DNA of 64,000 nucleotides, taken from Phoronis australis. Lineage: Eukaryota; Phoronida; Phoronidae. Made by a program: the position numbers and the translations under genes. The notes under the pieces are model-generated. The model worked only from the letters and a program-made list of their open reading frames with translations, had not been told where the DNA came from and made no database searches. Location: assembly GCA_002633005.1 (NCBI GenBank), contig NMRA01000392.1:257948-321947 (forward strand). The letters run 5' to 3'. This document shows, in pieces, positions 1 through 11,330 of this stretch; positions within the stretch are counted from its first letter, which is position 1, and each line of letters opens with the position of its first letter.

Positions 1-1023
1 TAAAAATCGAACTATTAAGCTAAAAACTACAAACACAGGGTACAATTAAAGATAAACGACTGTGCATATTGATATACTCGGTGATTTACAAACGCTTATC
101 AGAGTTAACAATATCACGTGGATTATTCTTTCAATATGCAACTAAGCTACGTACATTGAGACATCTATGAACAACACACAGTGACTAAATTAGATGTCAA
201 TAATTTTTAAAACATCGCTTATGGCCCAGTGCATTCCAATCTACTTTACTCCAGGGGTAGTACACTAACCGGAAAAATGCTATTTGCGGAAATGCGTCAA
301 TTTCGATAGTTAGCTTGAACACCTGTGAAGACAACTAAGATGGCTTAGCTTTGTAATCAACGAGAGAGTGCAAGCAGCGGACGAGGTTGGTCAGTGAGCA
401 AGAGCTGTGATTTCATTTTTTATGACTGAGGAAAAGCTAGAATAGTTATGTAGTTACTGCAACCGGAATCGTCTAGAGGTTCCAAATCTTCAGTTTGGCT
501 ATCACCATATTTGCACATTTGTATATATTTTATGATTTTAGATCTAATAAAAATGAAAATTGAACTAATGGCATGTGTAGCTTTGTTTGCTGTGACATGT
601 TTGGGGTACCTGTAATCTGGAAAAATTAGGGATGGGTTCACAATTAACTGACTTCTAAGTTGTTTTGCTGCTTCGGTTAAACACAAAATAAAAAGATAGC
701 AACCCTAACTAGTAAGAAAAAAAAACAAGTAGACAGTAGTATTAAAGTAATGAAAACACGTGTGAAACACATTTAAAACCAACGTTCCTTTGGCAAGTTG
801 CCCTTTGTCAAGATCAATGCAAATCAACTTTTTAGTCTTTCCATAAAATTTAAAATGTACCAATTGAACTTAAAACTTCTCCCCATATTGCATGCTTTAG
901 CTCTGTGCAAACGCCAGAGAAAAACAATTTGAGGGTATGACCACCATTATCAAGAAAGTAGTGCTAGCATTACCTTTCCACTTCATTTGCTCAGATCTAC
1001 ATCAATACAAAGGATGTGATGAA
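1..1023 (+). repeat. R-family long-TIR repeat, copy 1, left part
   Basis: Bases 1-65 match 30198-30262. Bases about 630-830 match the right TIR of copy 3 (31500-31712). Bases 900-1023 match the reverse complement of 16730-16860 in copy 2. The copy resumes at 2417-2490 after a later insertion. There is no coding potential; the only ORF here is a chance frame. Family class is unknown. Confidence 0.6.
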
Positions 1024-2416
1024 CACGGGTGAGAAACAACATGACCGCTGGTCCTATAAATCGGACCGACTCACCCAAAACAGGACTGACGCACCTAAAA
1101 ACATGACCGCCTCACCACAAAACAGGACTGACGCACCTAAAAACATGACCGCCCCACCACAAAACAGGACCGCCGGGGACTGAATAGTTAAGGCCTTTGT
1201 GTGATACTGCGGGTTATGACGTACCCGGTCAGATAGCTGTGTAAAGACTATCGCCAAAATAAAGCTTGATTAGCATTATTGAGCTCCGTTACATCCCCGA
1301 AATTTCCCACAGCCTGGGTATTTCTGCTAGTCACCTCATCGTGAAACTTACTTCAACATGCAGTAGAGCGCGCATGCAAAATCTAGGCGTCAACCATCAC
1401 TCACCTTAAAGGTTGCAACCGCTTGAGTGAAAAACAATCTATGAACTATTGTAACAATAAGTCTGTCCCGCTCGTGACGTGCATGCGCCATTTCCTCAGA
1501 AAAATTTTGCGACATCTTTCGGAAGATGATGACAACTTCGCGGCAAAAAGATTTGTTCTGAAATTCGGTTTGCTGGTATTAAAATACTAAAAACTTATAA
1601 CGAAATGAAACCAGTTTCGATAATTTGTTGTGCCAGGTACGCAACCTTGTAGAAGAACAGTTGACTGAAGAATTGGGGGGAAAAGGAACCGGCCAATGTA
1701 AGACAACTCAAGAGAACGCAGAATAACGACAGAACGACAATTTTTCTCAAGCGCTGATGAAATAATTTAGTTTACTCAAGGAAGAGTGTCGTTAATAACA
1801 CAAATTCGCCGGGTGAAGATTTTACATGTTCGGTTTTTTACCCACATCAGCGCAAAGCTGTATATTTAGTATACAGCTTTGCCGCACAAAGGCAGCTAGT
1901 ATGGTAATGCTTCACCCGAGAACCAGAACGCCCGTTTTTTTACTTGACTAACTTTAAACGTCAAATTGAAGAAAATGATTTTCATTTTGTTCTAAAACTT
2001 ACGCAGTGGATTATTTAGCTCAAAAGTGTACAACATGGTTGTTTTGTTAGATTTATTAAATGTTGACCTTTCAACTGTTTATAAGTCAGATACCGCAGCC
2101 GGGAGCCTGGTGATGAGTAAAACTCAAAAGCGCCTCATATTACAAAGCGAAGTGTCCTCTGTTGCGCACAAAAGATTTCGGTGGATTAAGACCTGCATAT
2201 GCATACGTATATAGCCCCATTGTATGATCTGTGTAGGCCTAACGGTAATAAATCTTAGCCTGTTAGTCATTGCGGTTTTAGTCCCCGGCAGTCCTGTTTT
2301 GTGGTGGGGCGGTCATGTTTTTAGGTGCCTCAGTCCCATTTTCTGGTGCGGCGGTCCCATTTGATCCCCGGAGGTCCTGTTTAGTGGACCGGCGGTCATG
2401 TTGTTTCTCACCCGTG
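1024..2416. mobile_element. Non-autonomous TIR element inserted in R copy 1
   Basis: The ends are CACGGGTGAGAAAC and its exact inverse, and the homology continues inward as long imperfect TIRs of about 140 bp (1024-1180, 2276-2416). The TIRs are built of short GC-rich subrepeats (ACATGACCGCC, ACAGGACTGACGCACC). ATGAA flanks both sides (1019-1023, 2417-2421). An 8-bp reading, GTGATGAA, is also possible, but it makes the ends asymmetric. The undisrupted R copy at 16718-16722 shows a single TTCAA (TTGAA on the other strand) at the same place. The interior has no transposase; 1190-1570 is a minus-strand copy of the donor-bearing repeat seen at 11086 and 50441. Confidence 0.8.
1852..1882. repeat. 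Perfect 13-bp hairpin
   Basis: GCAAAGCTGTATA at 1852-1864 pairs exactly with 1870-1882 across a 5-nt loop. It lies inside the 1024-2416 element. No U-run follows, so there is no terminator argument; role unknown. Confidence 0.6.
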
Positions 2417-2490
2417 ATGAATAGAGGTGGTAAAAGTTGTCTGGGGGTATTAGAGCTGTAACCAGTGTAAGCTAGAAATTCTCCACATGT
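2417..2490 (-). repeat. R-family copy 1, continuation
   Basis: This stretch is the reverse complement of about 16640-16720, including the shared AAAGTTGTCTGG and GTGTAAG-GAGAAATTCTCC words. It continues the match that stops at 1023, which shows that the 1024-2416 element split an existing repeat. Confidence 0.65.
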
Positions 2491-2524
2491 ATCACTTGTC
2501 TTTCATTAACTGGGAGTCTTAGTA

Positions 2525-2681
2525 TTCTTCATGGTCGGCTCACCATGGGGAGCTGGGGGGGGGGCTATAGCCCCACTTTCTTTAGTGTTACGCCACCCAT
2601 GGCCTATTAATGGGCGGTGCGCCACAGGGGGGCTGGGGTGTTATAGCCCCCACTTTTTTCAGTTCTGTGCCACCTATGATC
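2525..2681 (+). repeat. GGGCTATAGCCC-type dispersed repeat, copy 1
   Basis: Two half-units, each with a GGGCTATAGCCCC or GTTATAGCCCCC box, then a T-rich CACTTT run and a GCCACCYATG-like word. It sits inside the left TIR of the 2498-7192 element, so it is younger than that element. Related copies are at 13096-13240 and 28670-28742. Confidence 0.65.
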
Positions 2682-5099
2682 TTACAATGTGGGTGTCCAA
2701 ACTGAAAAAATTCTGATTGACAGTGGTCAGTGGGCGTCCAAATGATCAATTGGGGGTCCTAATACCAGGGCATCCAAATTAGTTCTAAGGCGTTCATTTG
2801 GACGTATGCTGCATGAAGGCCTGCTCGTACTACTGTGGTGCCTTTAAATGGCACTTTTTGCATCTATGGCTATATCAATTCCCAAACCCTCTGCAGTTAA
2901 ATTTGAGATTTTCCGAGGGCCCTTGTCCATATAAGTGAGTTTTGTGCCATATCTTCGGTTTTTCATTGAGGGATCGGTCTGACATTTGGTTTGTGGATAG
3001 ATTTTTTCAAGTACTATCAGCATGTGAAAATAGTTACTTGCTACGACTTTCCGTTCTTGCAGTATTCAAGACTTACTGCTCAGATGTCTGATCTTTTGTT
3101 GACTCATTAGTTATAGAGCGCACTTTGTTAAGCCTTATCATATTTGTGCTAGAGATCGCAGGTTTAGTCTGGTTGACTTGAAACTTACATTCAGTGTTTA
3201 CCTAGTCAATAGCCGGAGGACTGTTCTTCTTGGCAAAATTGGACGTAAGGTGCCACTGTGACAGCCATTTTTAAAATTACGTTTGCCGAGCTTTAGCTCT
3301 GCGATCCTTTGACTGAACCTTTTCAAATTTTGTACTTAAATGGATCTCTTTATGGGCTATCTAACATGTTTGTGTAAAAAGCACAAGGGTTGTAATTATT
3401 TGTGTTCTTCGTTTCGTCATCGATATCACCTTTAAACTTCTAATTTCTTTCACCATCTAGTCTTTTTTTTGTCGTTTGCTTCTGTATCTGCCAAACCACG
3501 CAAAGGATCATTATGAAAATTGGCAGATGTGTTCCTCCTGACAAGGGCATGACTGATGGATCCTACTAGTTTGGTGCGCCCAGTGACATTTTTTCACATC
3601 TACGGCTGTAAATTGTGACTGGCATCCGTGCTTCGTCTAAATGATAGATGGCAGAGAGTCTATATAATCCTCAAATCTAATGTCAACTGACTCACTGGAC
3701 AAAGGTCATTGGGTTTAGTTTTGATTCTGATCGTGTAATACATGAGAAAACAACTTGTTTACATTTGAAAGAACTTAGACTTGATTTTTATAACAATTTA
3801 AAGCAGATTTCTTGTTCAAAATTTTGTTCAATTTGTGTGTAAACTCTGCTCATCATTTCCCAAATCGACAGTTGTGCAAGACAATTTTCTCTAAATGTAA
3901 ATTTGAGGCAAGATATTTTTGGTCAGTCATCAAGATTTACTCTTTAGCTGTATGTTCAAAAAGTTACATAAAGCTACAAGGTGCAATATGACAATAAGAG
4001 AGTCACATAAACTACCATTAAAATTAGTTAGGAAAGGTGGTCTGTGGATTATCTCCCCTGTCTAGCACAAAGCTGTCCAAGTGAAGTCCAATAATTATTT
4101 ACAGTTTACATTGGTTATTCCAGTCTCCAAAGTACAACTTTCTGTCTGTTTTGTAAGTTACTTATTTTCGTTGCTCAAAACACAATTTTGGAGATGGCTA
4201 TGACCATTTGCGGTCTTAAGTGCTCCAGCGGCGAAATTAGGGGTCATTGAGTGCACAAAATGTGGCATTTAGATTTTTGTGAGGATATCTATCCATGTAC
4301 AAAAATGAAGTTGTTTTGCATTTTGATGTATAGACTGATTTTTGAAAATCTACTGGTTTTTATATGAATTGCCTCTTAATTTGTGTGACAGTATAGTAAG
4401 CTCTGACCTGCTTACTACCACACTGTTGTGTACCAACACAATAAGCTTGTTAAGTTTAATCGAACGGTTTACTAGATCAGATCGTGATGGAAATTTCTTG
4501 GTTTTAACAGTCCAGGGGAATGATAGTCGTATAATGGAGTCAGCAGATTGAAACTGCAAAATGACAAATTACTGCTGAAATTAATGATTTTGGGTGATGA
4601 TTTATAATTTTTGGCAACTTGCTGTGCTCGTGAGCACAAAGTCACGACCGTCGCTGTGAAGCGACTCGGACTCGGCACATACGTTCTCAATGGTTGTATG
4701 CATGCAGACGCACAACACCGTCTTGTTTTCCGTGGCACCTTTCTATGATATTGTGGACTCAGTGTTATGGCAACTCACTGAATGAAAGGATTGAGTATAT
4801 ATGGAACTGCTCTATGTTTGGTGGGAGATTTGATATGAGTGACAGCTCTGTAAGATTTGAACTTGGATAAGTAATTATTTTTCCCCGCGATTGAGATGAC
4901 AAAATCGTTTTTTCTAGCGTAAACAGGCAAGATGTCGATTTTAAACTTAACTAGTATAATTGTGACATTGGTATTCAGTATTACAAAAAAATTTAACACC
5001 AAATTTGTGAGACACTGATTGATAGCATGGAACTCCTGCTGTTAGAAGGCTCATTATGAATCGCAATTATGCAAATTATGTTTGGAGTGCCCAGTTTGC

Positions 5100-5345
5100 G
5101 GCTAATTCTTCAAATGTGAAAATCTGGTGTTCTGGCCCTAAATAGAATGGCCCACACGCAACCCAGACTTAAACCTTATCAATCACCTGTGGGACCAACT
5201 CGGAGGGGCTGACTGTGCAAGAGACCAACACAACCACTGTTTCTGATTTAAGGCGCTTATATTTACTGACTCAGGAGTGGAATGCCATCGCACAGCAATG
5301 TGTTGCCAGGCTAGCAAACAGTATGCAAGGTGTGTCGATATAGTG
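5100..5345 (+). pseudogene. Tc1/mariner-type transposase C-terminal relic
   Basis: From 5148 the frame reads WPTRNPDLN, then LINHLWDQLGG, the hallmark around the last catalytic acid of Tc1-like DDE transposases (usual form PDLNPIEHLWD). The acidic residue expected after PI is Asn here, so catalysis would be lost. After a stop/frameshift near 5247 another frame gives VSDLRRLYLLTQEWNAIAQQ and ARLANSM, matching the usual C-terminal helices (EWxxIxxxxxxxLxxSMxxR). Only the last ~70 residues remain. It lies inside the 2498-7192 element; whether it belonged to that element or is a nested insertion is not resolved. Confidence 0.8.
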
Positions 5346-6489
5346 ACTGCGAATGGTTCGTCAACCTGATACTGAGAAGACTATCACTGTTGTCTATTAA
5401 TCAGATTGTCACCACTGCGTATCATGTGTTGCCAAATTAACATAAATGTTTATTACAATGGAACCATCACTGTAATTGCTACTAAAAAATGAACGCTCAA
5501 ACTTGAATACACATTTAGCTCCAACTGAATTTGCAACATTCACTTCAAGACCTAGCCCTCTTTAGCAGCAAAGCTACTAAACACAATAAACCAGGTATTG
5601 GGAAAGGGAATGACTGGGCTTTTTATTGGTATGCAATATGATTTAACTAAACCAAAAATAATTAATAGAAACATGGGCAAGTGAACACAAATTTCCAAAC
5701 TTGTTGAGATGTTTAGAGTAGAACATGCCAAAAATGATTTGGAGTTACCCCCAGTGCCCTTCAGTTGAGAATGTGATTCCTTCCTGCTGAACAAGTGTAC
5801 GCTGCTGTGCCTTTGTGTAGCTATGTCAACAAGTGAAATCACAAACACCAGCATTTCTCAAGAATTAATTTCCTCTCATTTAATATATAACCATAAGTAT
5901 AAATTAAAATCTTTATTGAGATGCTGGTTCTGGTGACATCAAGTTGTCTGTTTTCAATAATGGATGATCCCCTATAGGAAAACGATGTTTGTTTTAGAGG
6001 AGATTCTGAGGCTATGAAATGAATTCTGATGTAAGTGTGGAAACATAATACCTTCACATAATTATTATATGTGTGGGTGAGCTCTATGTAAGGATTTCTC
6101 ATGAACCCTTTGGTATTTTTTCTGATACAGATTAAGTAAAATTGTTAACATTTGGTTTTGCCACAAAACCACTGTCAAATGTTTTGAAAATCAAGGCCTA
6201 TGTGTTTAGTTGTTCACTCAAAAGCCACATAAAGGAGCCCTCAGTTATTAAGAATTTTTGTTACAACCTCTCTCATTGTAGTCACTCAGTGGTGGCTTGT
6301 ATGAAATGATATAGCAAATGATTACAGCTTTAGGCAAATCTTAAGCTAACAGGTGGCAATTTTAAAAATTTTGAGTATATTTTGACGTCTGCCTTCCTAT
6401 CCTCCCAAGCATTCAAAGGTGTATGTGTGAAAATGGGCAGATGTTTTTCTGATGATAAAACCGCAGCTGACACTGATTTTCGGACGGAT

Positions 6490-7000
6490 TCGACTACTGT
6501 AGCATCTCCTTGTGACATTTTTTATTTGTTCATGGCTATATCTCCTTGGAGGATCTTTGTGAAATTGGCAGATATGTTCCTATGTAGATGACACCGAATG
6601 ACAACAAGTTTCGGACCAATCCAGCTACGGGTGTGCTCACTTGTGGCAGTTTTAGTTTTTTATGTTTGCTTTTGTGTCTTTAGAGTTCATTGATGGATTT
6701 TTCTGAAATTTGGCAATAGTAGGTTTCTATTAAGGTAACAACCGTCCCATTTCATTTTCAGTCAGATTTAATTCATTTTGCGCCACTTAGTGGCTATTTT
6801 CATGATTTTGAGATCGTTTTTTAGCATTTGCCTCTTCATGTGGTAAACTGCTGAAAGGATCATTATGAACAAGCAATTGTGCTTCTGATGTGAAGACCAT
6901 GCCTGACATTGATTTTTTGGACGGATTTGATACTTGTGTCACTCCCCTTATGGTGATTTTGTAGTTTTTGCGAATAAGGCCACAGATCCTTTGCATAATT
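6490..7000 (+). repeat. Tandem ~140-bp modules with CTAGTGGC-like core
   Basis: Core boxes fall at about 6510, 6641, 6788 and 6949 (spacing 131, 147, 161). Each is followed by a T-run, a TTTGCCTCT-like word and a GAAATTTGGCA-like word. The 6780-6793 box, GCGCCACTTAGTGG, is the best preserved. The modules are degenerate and non-coding. Confidence 0.6.
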
Positions 7001-7192
7001 TTTGTGATAGATGTGACAGTGACTGCCCATGACTTTGTAGTGCCAGGCTTTCATGCAGTGTATGTCCTGGGCGTCCATTTGGACGACCTATCAAGGATGC
7101 CCAATATATCATTTGGAGCCTTGTTAATCAGAATTTCTTGTTTGGACACCCACATTGTAAGATAACCTGGACTCCCAGTTAATGAAAGAGAG

Positions 7193-7920
7193 AAGAAAGA
7201 AATATACAGTGTATATAAAATGTTGCAATGTTCAGACTATTTTCAAAGTATTTGGTAGACCTGTCAATAGTTTGCACTGGCTGCCAGAGTGCCTGGTCTT
7301 TCAGTGGTCTTATGTCTCACTGCAGTTCAGTACTTTATGCAGGGACACCCACCTTGGTTAACTCTAAACTGGTGTTTCAGAGCTGTAGTTTCATGTTTCT
7401 CATTTTTTTTAAAAACATCAAAAGCGAAATAAATGCCATTATTTTAATAATATGATGTGCCACAAGAACATGCCCATTTAAAATATTCGAGTCTGCGATG
7501 TTTCATGCTTTTTTATATGCATCTTAATATGGAGCAGCATTGACACCTGTTGTCAAAATATAAGCCACACATCATCTGTGCATTTTTCTTGTGTTGGTAA
7601 CTGCAGCTTTGATTGTACAGAATATAAAGCTAGTTAAGATGATATGATAAACTAAGTTATAACAGCAATTTGACTTGACATCACCAAAAACAGTGCACTC
7701 ATCATTCAACCATTATCTGTAATATATGTATTACCTGTTTGGTAAGCTATTTGGCTGTTTTCGTGAATTTAGACTTATCAGTGTTGATCCACACAGTTTA
7801 TTTATTAAAAAGCTCACTTACAAGGGAGCTATTTTTGTAAACTTAGATGTCAATGCCTTGTTCAACACATTTTTTTGTAAAAACACCTCACGGTGTGTGT
7901 GGGGGGAGGGGGTTACTGGT
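7193..7920. other. No recognised feature
   Basis: AT-rich sequence with only short chance ORFs. I see no TIR pair, tRNA box or conserved protein motif. Confidence 0.5.
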
Positions 7921-7944
7921 GAATGGTGATGGGGAGTGGGGGTA

Positions 7945-8420
7945 ATGCGTCGTTCGAATTGGACGCCCTGGAATATTGGGAACCCCATTTTGGACATCCT
8001 ATTTTCGAAATCCTGGATAAAGCCCTGCTTTATACAGGTCTGACTACCACTATGCCCCCCAGTAGCAATTTTTTTTTACGTTTGCCTCTATCTCTTACGA
8101 GTTCCTTGATTTGTTTTTCTCATGAAATTTGGAAATAAGTCTCTATTATGAAGATAACGGCATCTTTCCAATTTGCCATGGATTTGATGTATTTTGCGCC
8201 ACCTAGTGGCTATGTCAATTATTTTTTAGTATGTTTTTTTATTGTTTGGTTCTGAATCGGACAAACCAGCAGATGTGTTACTACTGACATGAGCATGACT
8301 GGCGTGGAATTTCAAAAAACGTAACTGAGGTGCTCCCTTATTTTGGACGGGTTTTACATTGTAGTGGCTATTTTTATGGTACTGAAAGCGGCATTAGAAG
8401 CACACCATTTGCGTTGCAGT
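7945..8420 (+). repeat. ~140-bp module repeat copy (8 kb)
   Basis: Begins with a GGACGCCCTGGAATATTGGG-like end related to the inner right TIR of the 2498-7192 element. Core boxes follow at about 8060, 8204 and 8362 (spacing 144 and 158). The box at 8196-8209, GCGCCACCTAGTGG, fits the CTCF core consensus on the minus strand at all 14 positions. Confidence 0.6.
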
Positions 8421-8429
8421 CGTGGACGC

Positions 8430-9055
8430 ATTTCAACGCTCTTCATTGCTGTATTTCTGACAAGACATTAGAACCTTGATCTCAATCTTTTTAAGAACGA
8501 TTATTTTTTTCTGCTGACCTTCCAGTAGATTGAAGCAGCATTGAGAAACGTTGAGAAGCACAAGAGAGGAAATTGTTGGAGACCAGGTGAAGAACAGAAC
8601 CAACTGGGAGATGAAGAGGCAAATATTTGCTGAGATGTTCTCTGAAACTAATAAAATGCCACCATGGTTCAAGAGATTCATAGTTGTACCAGCGTGAACC
8701 ATGATGTGACTTTATTTATTACATCTCTTTGAAGGTGAAATGAAGATATGAGTTAAAAGCTGAATGTAAAAGGACCAGCATCTGATAATTTTATTAGCTC
8801 CACACATTCCTAAATGGTATTCCTAAATTTAATGTAATTGAATATCTATATGCATTCTGCAAGACAGCATGGTCCTATGTCTGTAATCAAGATATGAATG
8901 CCATAAGTTGATGCTTTTAGCTGAACCATGCTGAACCACTTGTCTGTTTGACACTTTGTTACAAGAAGATTCTTAAATCTTGTTACAAAAACTTTTAAAA
9001 GTCACCTTCAGTGTTAACATGGGCATGCATTAGAACTACCATCCCCATGGCGACA
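8430..9055. other. No recognised feature
   Basis: Unique-looking sequence. A T-rich tract ending in CTTCCAGTAG near 8525 and a CAG|GTGAAG near 8582 resemble an exon edge pair, but the enclosed ~60 nt is too short and unrecognisable to call. Confidence 0.4.
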
Positions 9056-9059
9056 TTAA

Positions 9060-9450
9060 AGGCCCTTTCATATTAATGTTGGCGCATCGATGTTTTGGGG
9101 ATTTGCGCTCAGTATGAATGGTTGACTTCGGTCCTGGATTGAAGTTATTGGGCCTTTGTTATTGTTGACAATTAAAGAACAGTATTGTTGCTAATAGTTG
9201 CTTATATTTTGCTTGAATAATCACCAATCAAATTAGAAATAAGTAATATGTCAATTAGCACACGTAAATGTTCCCAGATTGTCACTTTAAAAAATCTTAG
9301 CGTGTCTACGATGAATCAACGTTACCTTGCGATTACTTTGAATGGACGTCACATGCCGTTTACTTCGAAGCTGGTATGAACGGTTCAGTTTACTTTGCAT
9401 TTTACATTGTTGCTCCACTCACACCAGAGTTTAGTTAGTATGAAAGGGCT
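9060..9450 (+). mobile_element. MITE with TTAA target duplication, copy 1
   Basis: TTAA at 9056-9059 and 9451-9454 flanks ends AGGCCCTTTCATA and TATGAAAGGGCT, inverted with a one-base indel. The TTAA target suggests mobilisation by a piggyBac-type transposase, an inference from the target only. The 391-bp body has no ORF. An inverted relative lies at 10079-10560. Confidence 0.75.
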
Positions 9451-9454
9451 TTAA

Positions 9455-10078
9455 GTAGGTACAAGCTTATGGCGAGTTCTAAATTAAAAAATAAATTATA
9501 AATACATTTTTATTACAACTGTGGTTAGTTAATATTTTAATCTGAGGTAGTAATTTCGTGCAAAAAGCCAGTCATTGTATTTTGATAAAAAAGAAACAAG
9601 TAATCCCATTTGTTAAGAGCATTTTAATCAATTGTGAAAACAAACTTCAGCCAAGGAAATAGTACATCAATTGTAAGGTCTCATCAATAACTTTCAGTGC
9701 TTGTATCAACATTGTCTGGTCTTTTTGACTGGCTGCGAAAATTGGTATACACAGAATTTAAATTTTTTAAAATCTTTTTTAACAGTAATTTTAATTGAAT
9801 TGTATGAAGTCACAATAGGATGATTTAGTGGAATAATTGTGAATTACAACACACTACTTTTTGATGATGTCTAATCTAAAGAAAAATTTTTGTTAGACAA
9901 CTTGATGTACGTTGAGCAAGTTTAACGAACTTGTGCTCTGAATTTCTCATGTACAAAGTCAGGTAAAATTTACCTTGTGTTTCAGGACTGTTGGGTCACC
10001 CATCTAATCCTTTTTTCCGCATTATATGTCATAAAACCATGTGCCTGTTGACTGTTAAAAGTCAAACCAGCTCAGGCT
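9455..10078. other. No recognised feature
   Basis: AT-rich spacer between the two MITE copies; no ORF, repeat partner or motif recognised. Confidence 0.5.
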
Positions 10079-10560
10079 AACGGGCCTTGTCATACTGACT
10101 TAACTCCGGTGGAGCGTCGACGTAAACTGCGAAATCAACTAAACTGTTCATACCGGCTTCAGTAGTTAACGAACATCGAAGTAAACGGTAGGCGACTGTT
10201 GTCATCGAAGTAATCGAAAGGTTTAGCACTGTACGCTAAAATTTTTTTTATGTGACAATTTGGGAACTTTTACTTGTGCTAAGTCACTTAAAACTTATTT
10301 TTAAATCAATTAGTGATTATTCAAGCAAAATATATAGCAACGACACTACCTTTTAATTGTTGATGATAACAGTGGCACCTGGTGATTTTGATGGAACTAA
10401 AGTTGACTGTTCATTCTGCACCGCAGCGTCGACGCTCCCAGTGTTTACTGCGAAGTTAAGTGATGCTGTTAACTTCGATCCAGGACCGAAGTTAACCGAA
10501 CTGACTGCAACTCCCCAAAACATCGGATGCGTCGACGTTAAGCATGAAAAGCCCTTTTTG
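10079..10560 (-). mobile_element. MITE copy 2, inverted relative to copy 1
   Basis: Its reverse complement follows 9060-9450 almost throughout: the GATGTTTTGGGGA, TTCGGTCCTGGAT, GTGATTATTCAAGCAAAATA and GGAGYGTCGACG-like words line up. The termini are worn (CGGGCCTTGTCATAC on the left, GCATGAAAAGCCC on the right) and no clean TTAA remains, so it is the older copy. The short ORF at 10357-10581 is a chance frame of the MITE. Confidence 0.75.
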
Positions 10561-10639
10561 TGTTGGCAAAGCCTGAGGTAATTGAAGTTGCACTTCAGTG
10601 CACTAATTTAAGTGAGTTTAACTTGAATTTTCACCTGTA

Positions 10640-11330
10640 GTGGGCCCATCATGTAGTATCTATTATGTTATAAAATGCATTGTTTGCACAAACTCTGTCT
10701 CTCCCGCTCCATTACGGACCTTTGTTGCGCCCGTTTCGGCACTGCCTTGGTCCCAGATATTCCACTGGCCACCTATTTGGATTCGAGTTGTCCTATTTTT
10801 GTCTCACGGGCCGCTTTTTCGCGGATGCAGAGGGAGGATGGCCAGTTTGTACTGGCCTTGGTGACGTCAGTTCGTTGGCTTAATGGACTGGGTGACGTCA
10901 CTCCGTCGGATTAATTTCAATCCCTCCGGCTTCTGTCGCGTATATGTTTTTACTATTTTATTATCAGAAAACCCAGTTTCAGAAAAAACTCGAGAGATAT
11001 CACAATTTTTTTTGGAAATAGGCGTACATGTAAGTGCGCGTGTCACAAGTATGCACTGTTTTCAAAACAACCACAGATTTTCCTTTGTTACAAAAGGCGG
11101 AGAATTACAAAAAACCATTAGATTGTCTTTTTGCTTCTATAAACAACTGTAACGGGCAAGGTAAGTGTCGGTTCATTCCCAGATTTTGCATGCGCCCCTG
11201 TAGGTTATTAACTCTAAATTTCACGACGAGGTGACAAGCTGAGCACCGAGGTTGTGTGAAATTTCGGTGTTTAACGGTGCTCTACAGACAGCTACCTAGC
11301 CGTATGTTGACGATAGTTTTCATACAGCTA
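10640..11330 (+). repeat. Dispersed repeat with conserved splice-donor-like site, copy A
   Basis: Bases 11086-11318 match 50441-50715 on the same strand and 1190-1570 on the opposite strand. Shared words include TTACAAAAGGCGGAG, AGATTGT-TTTT, CTGTAAC, AGATTTTGCATGCGC and GTGTGAAATTTC. All three copies hold AAGGTRAGTG (here near 11158), a canonical 5' splice donor. Upstream are two TGACGTCA palindromes (near 10862 and 10891), which resemble CRE/ATF sites. This could be an old first exon plus promoter of a transposon gene. No transposase follows. Confidence 0.55.

Larger units (their letters stand above)
2498..7192. mobile_element. Large (4.7 kb) degenerate TIR element
   Basis: Left TIR about 2498-2830 and right TIR about 7035-7192 match as inverted repeats (shared CTTTCATTAACTGGGAGT, ATCTTACAATGTGGGTGT, GCATGAARGCCTG). 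The left TIR is broken by a ~160-bp GC-rich repeat (2525-2681) that the right TIR lacks. The interior holds degenerate ~140-bp modules (around 3440-3660 and 6270-7000), a Tc1-type transposase relic at 5100-5345, and a segment (4395-4555) that recurs at 47460-47600. No clear target duplication was found. No intact ORF, so the element is dead or non-autonomous. Confidence 0.65.

Noticed and set aside
8433-8702. 89-codon minus-strand ORF, or a short plus-strand exon
   Set aside because: No motif; the plus-strand splice-like pair encloses only ~60 nt and is too weak to support.
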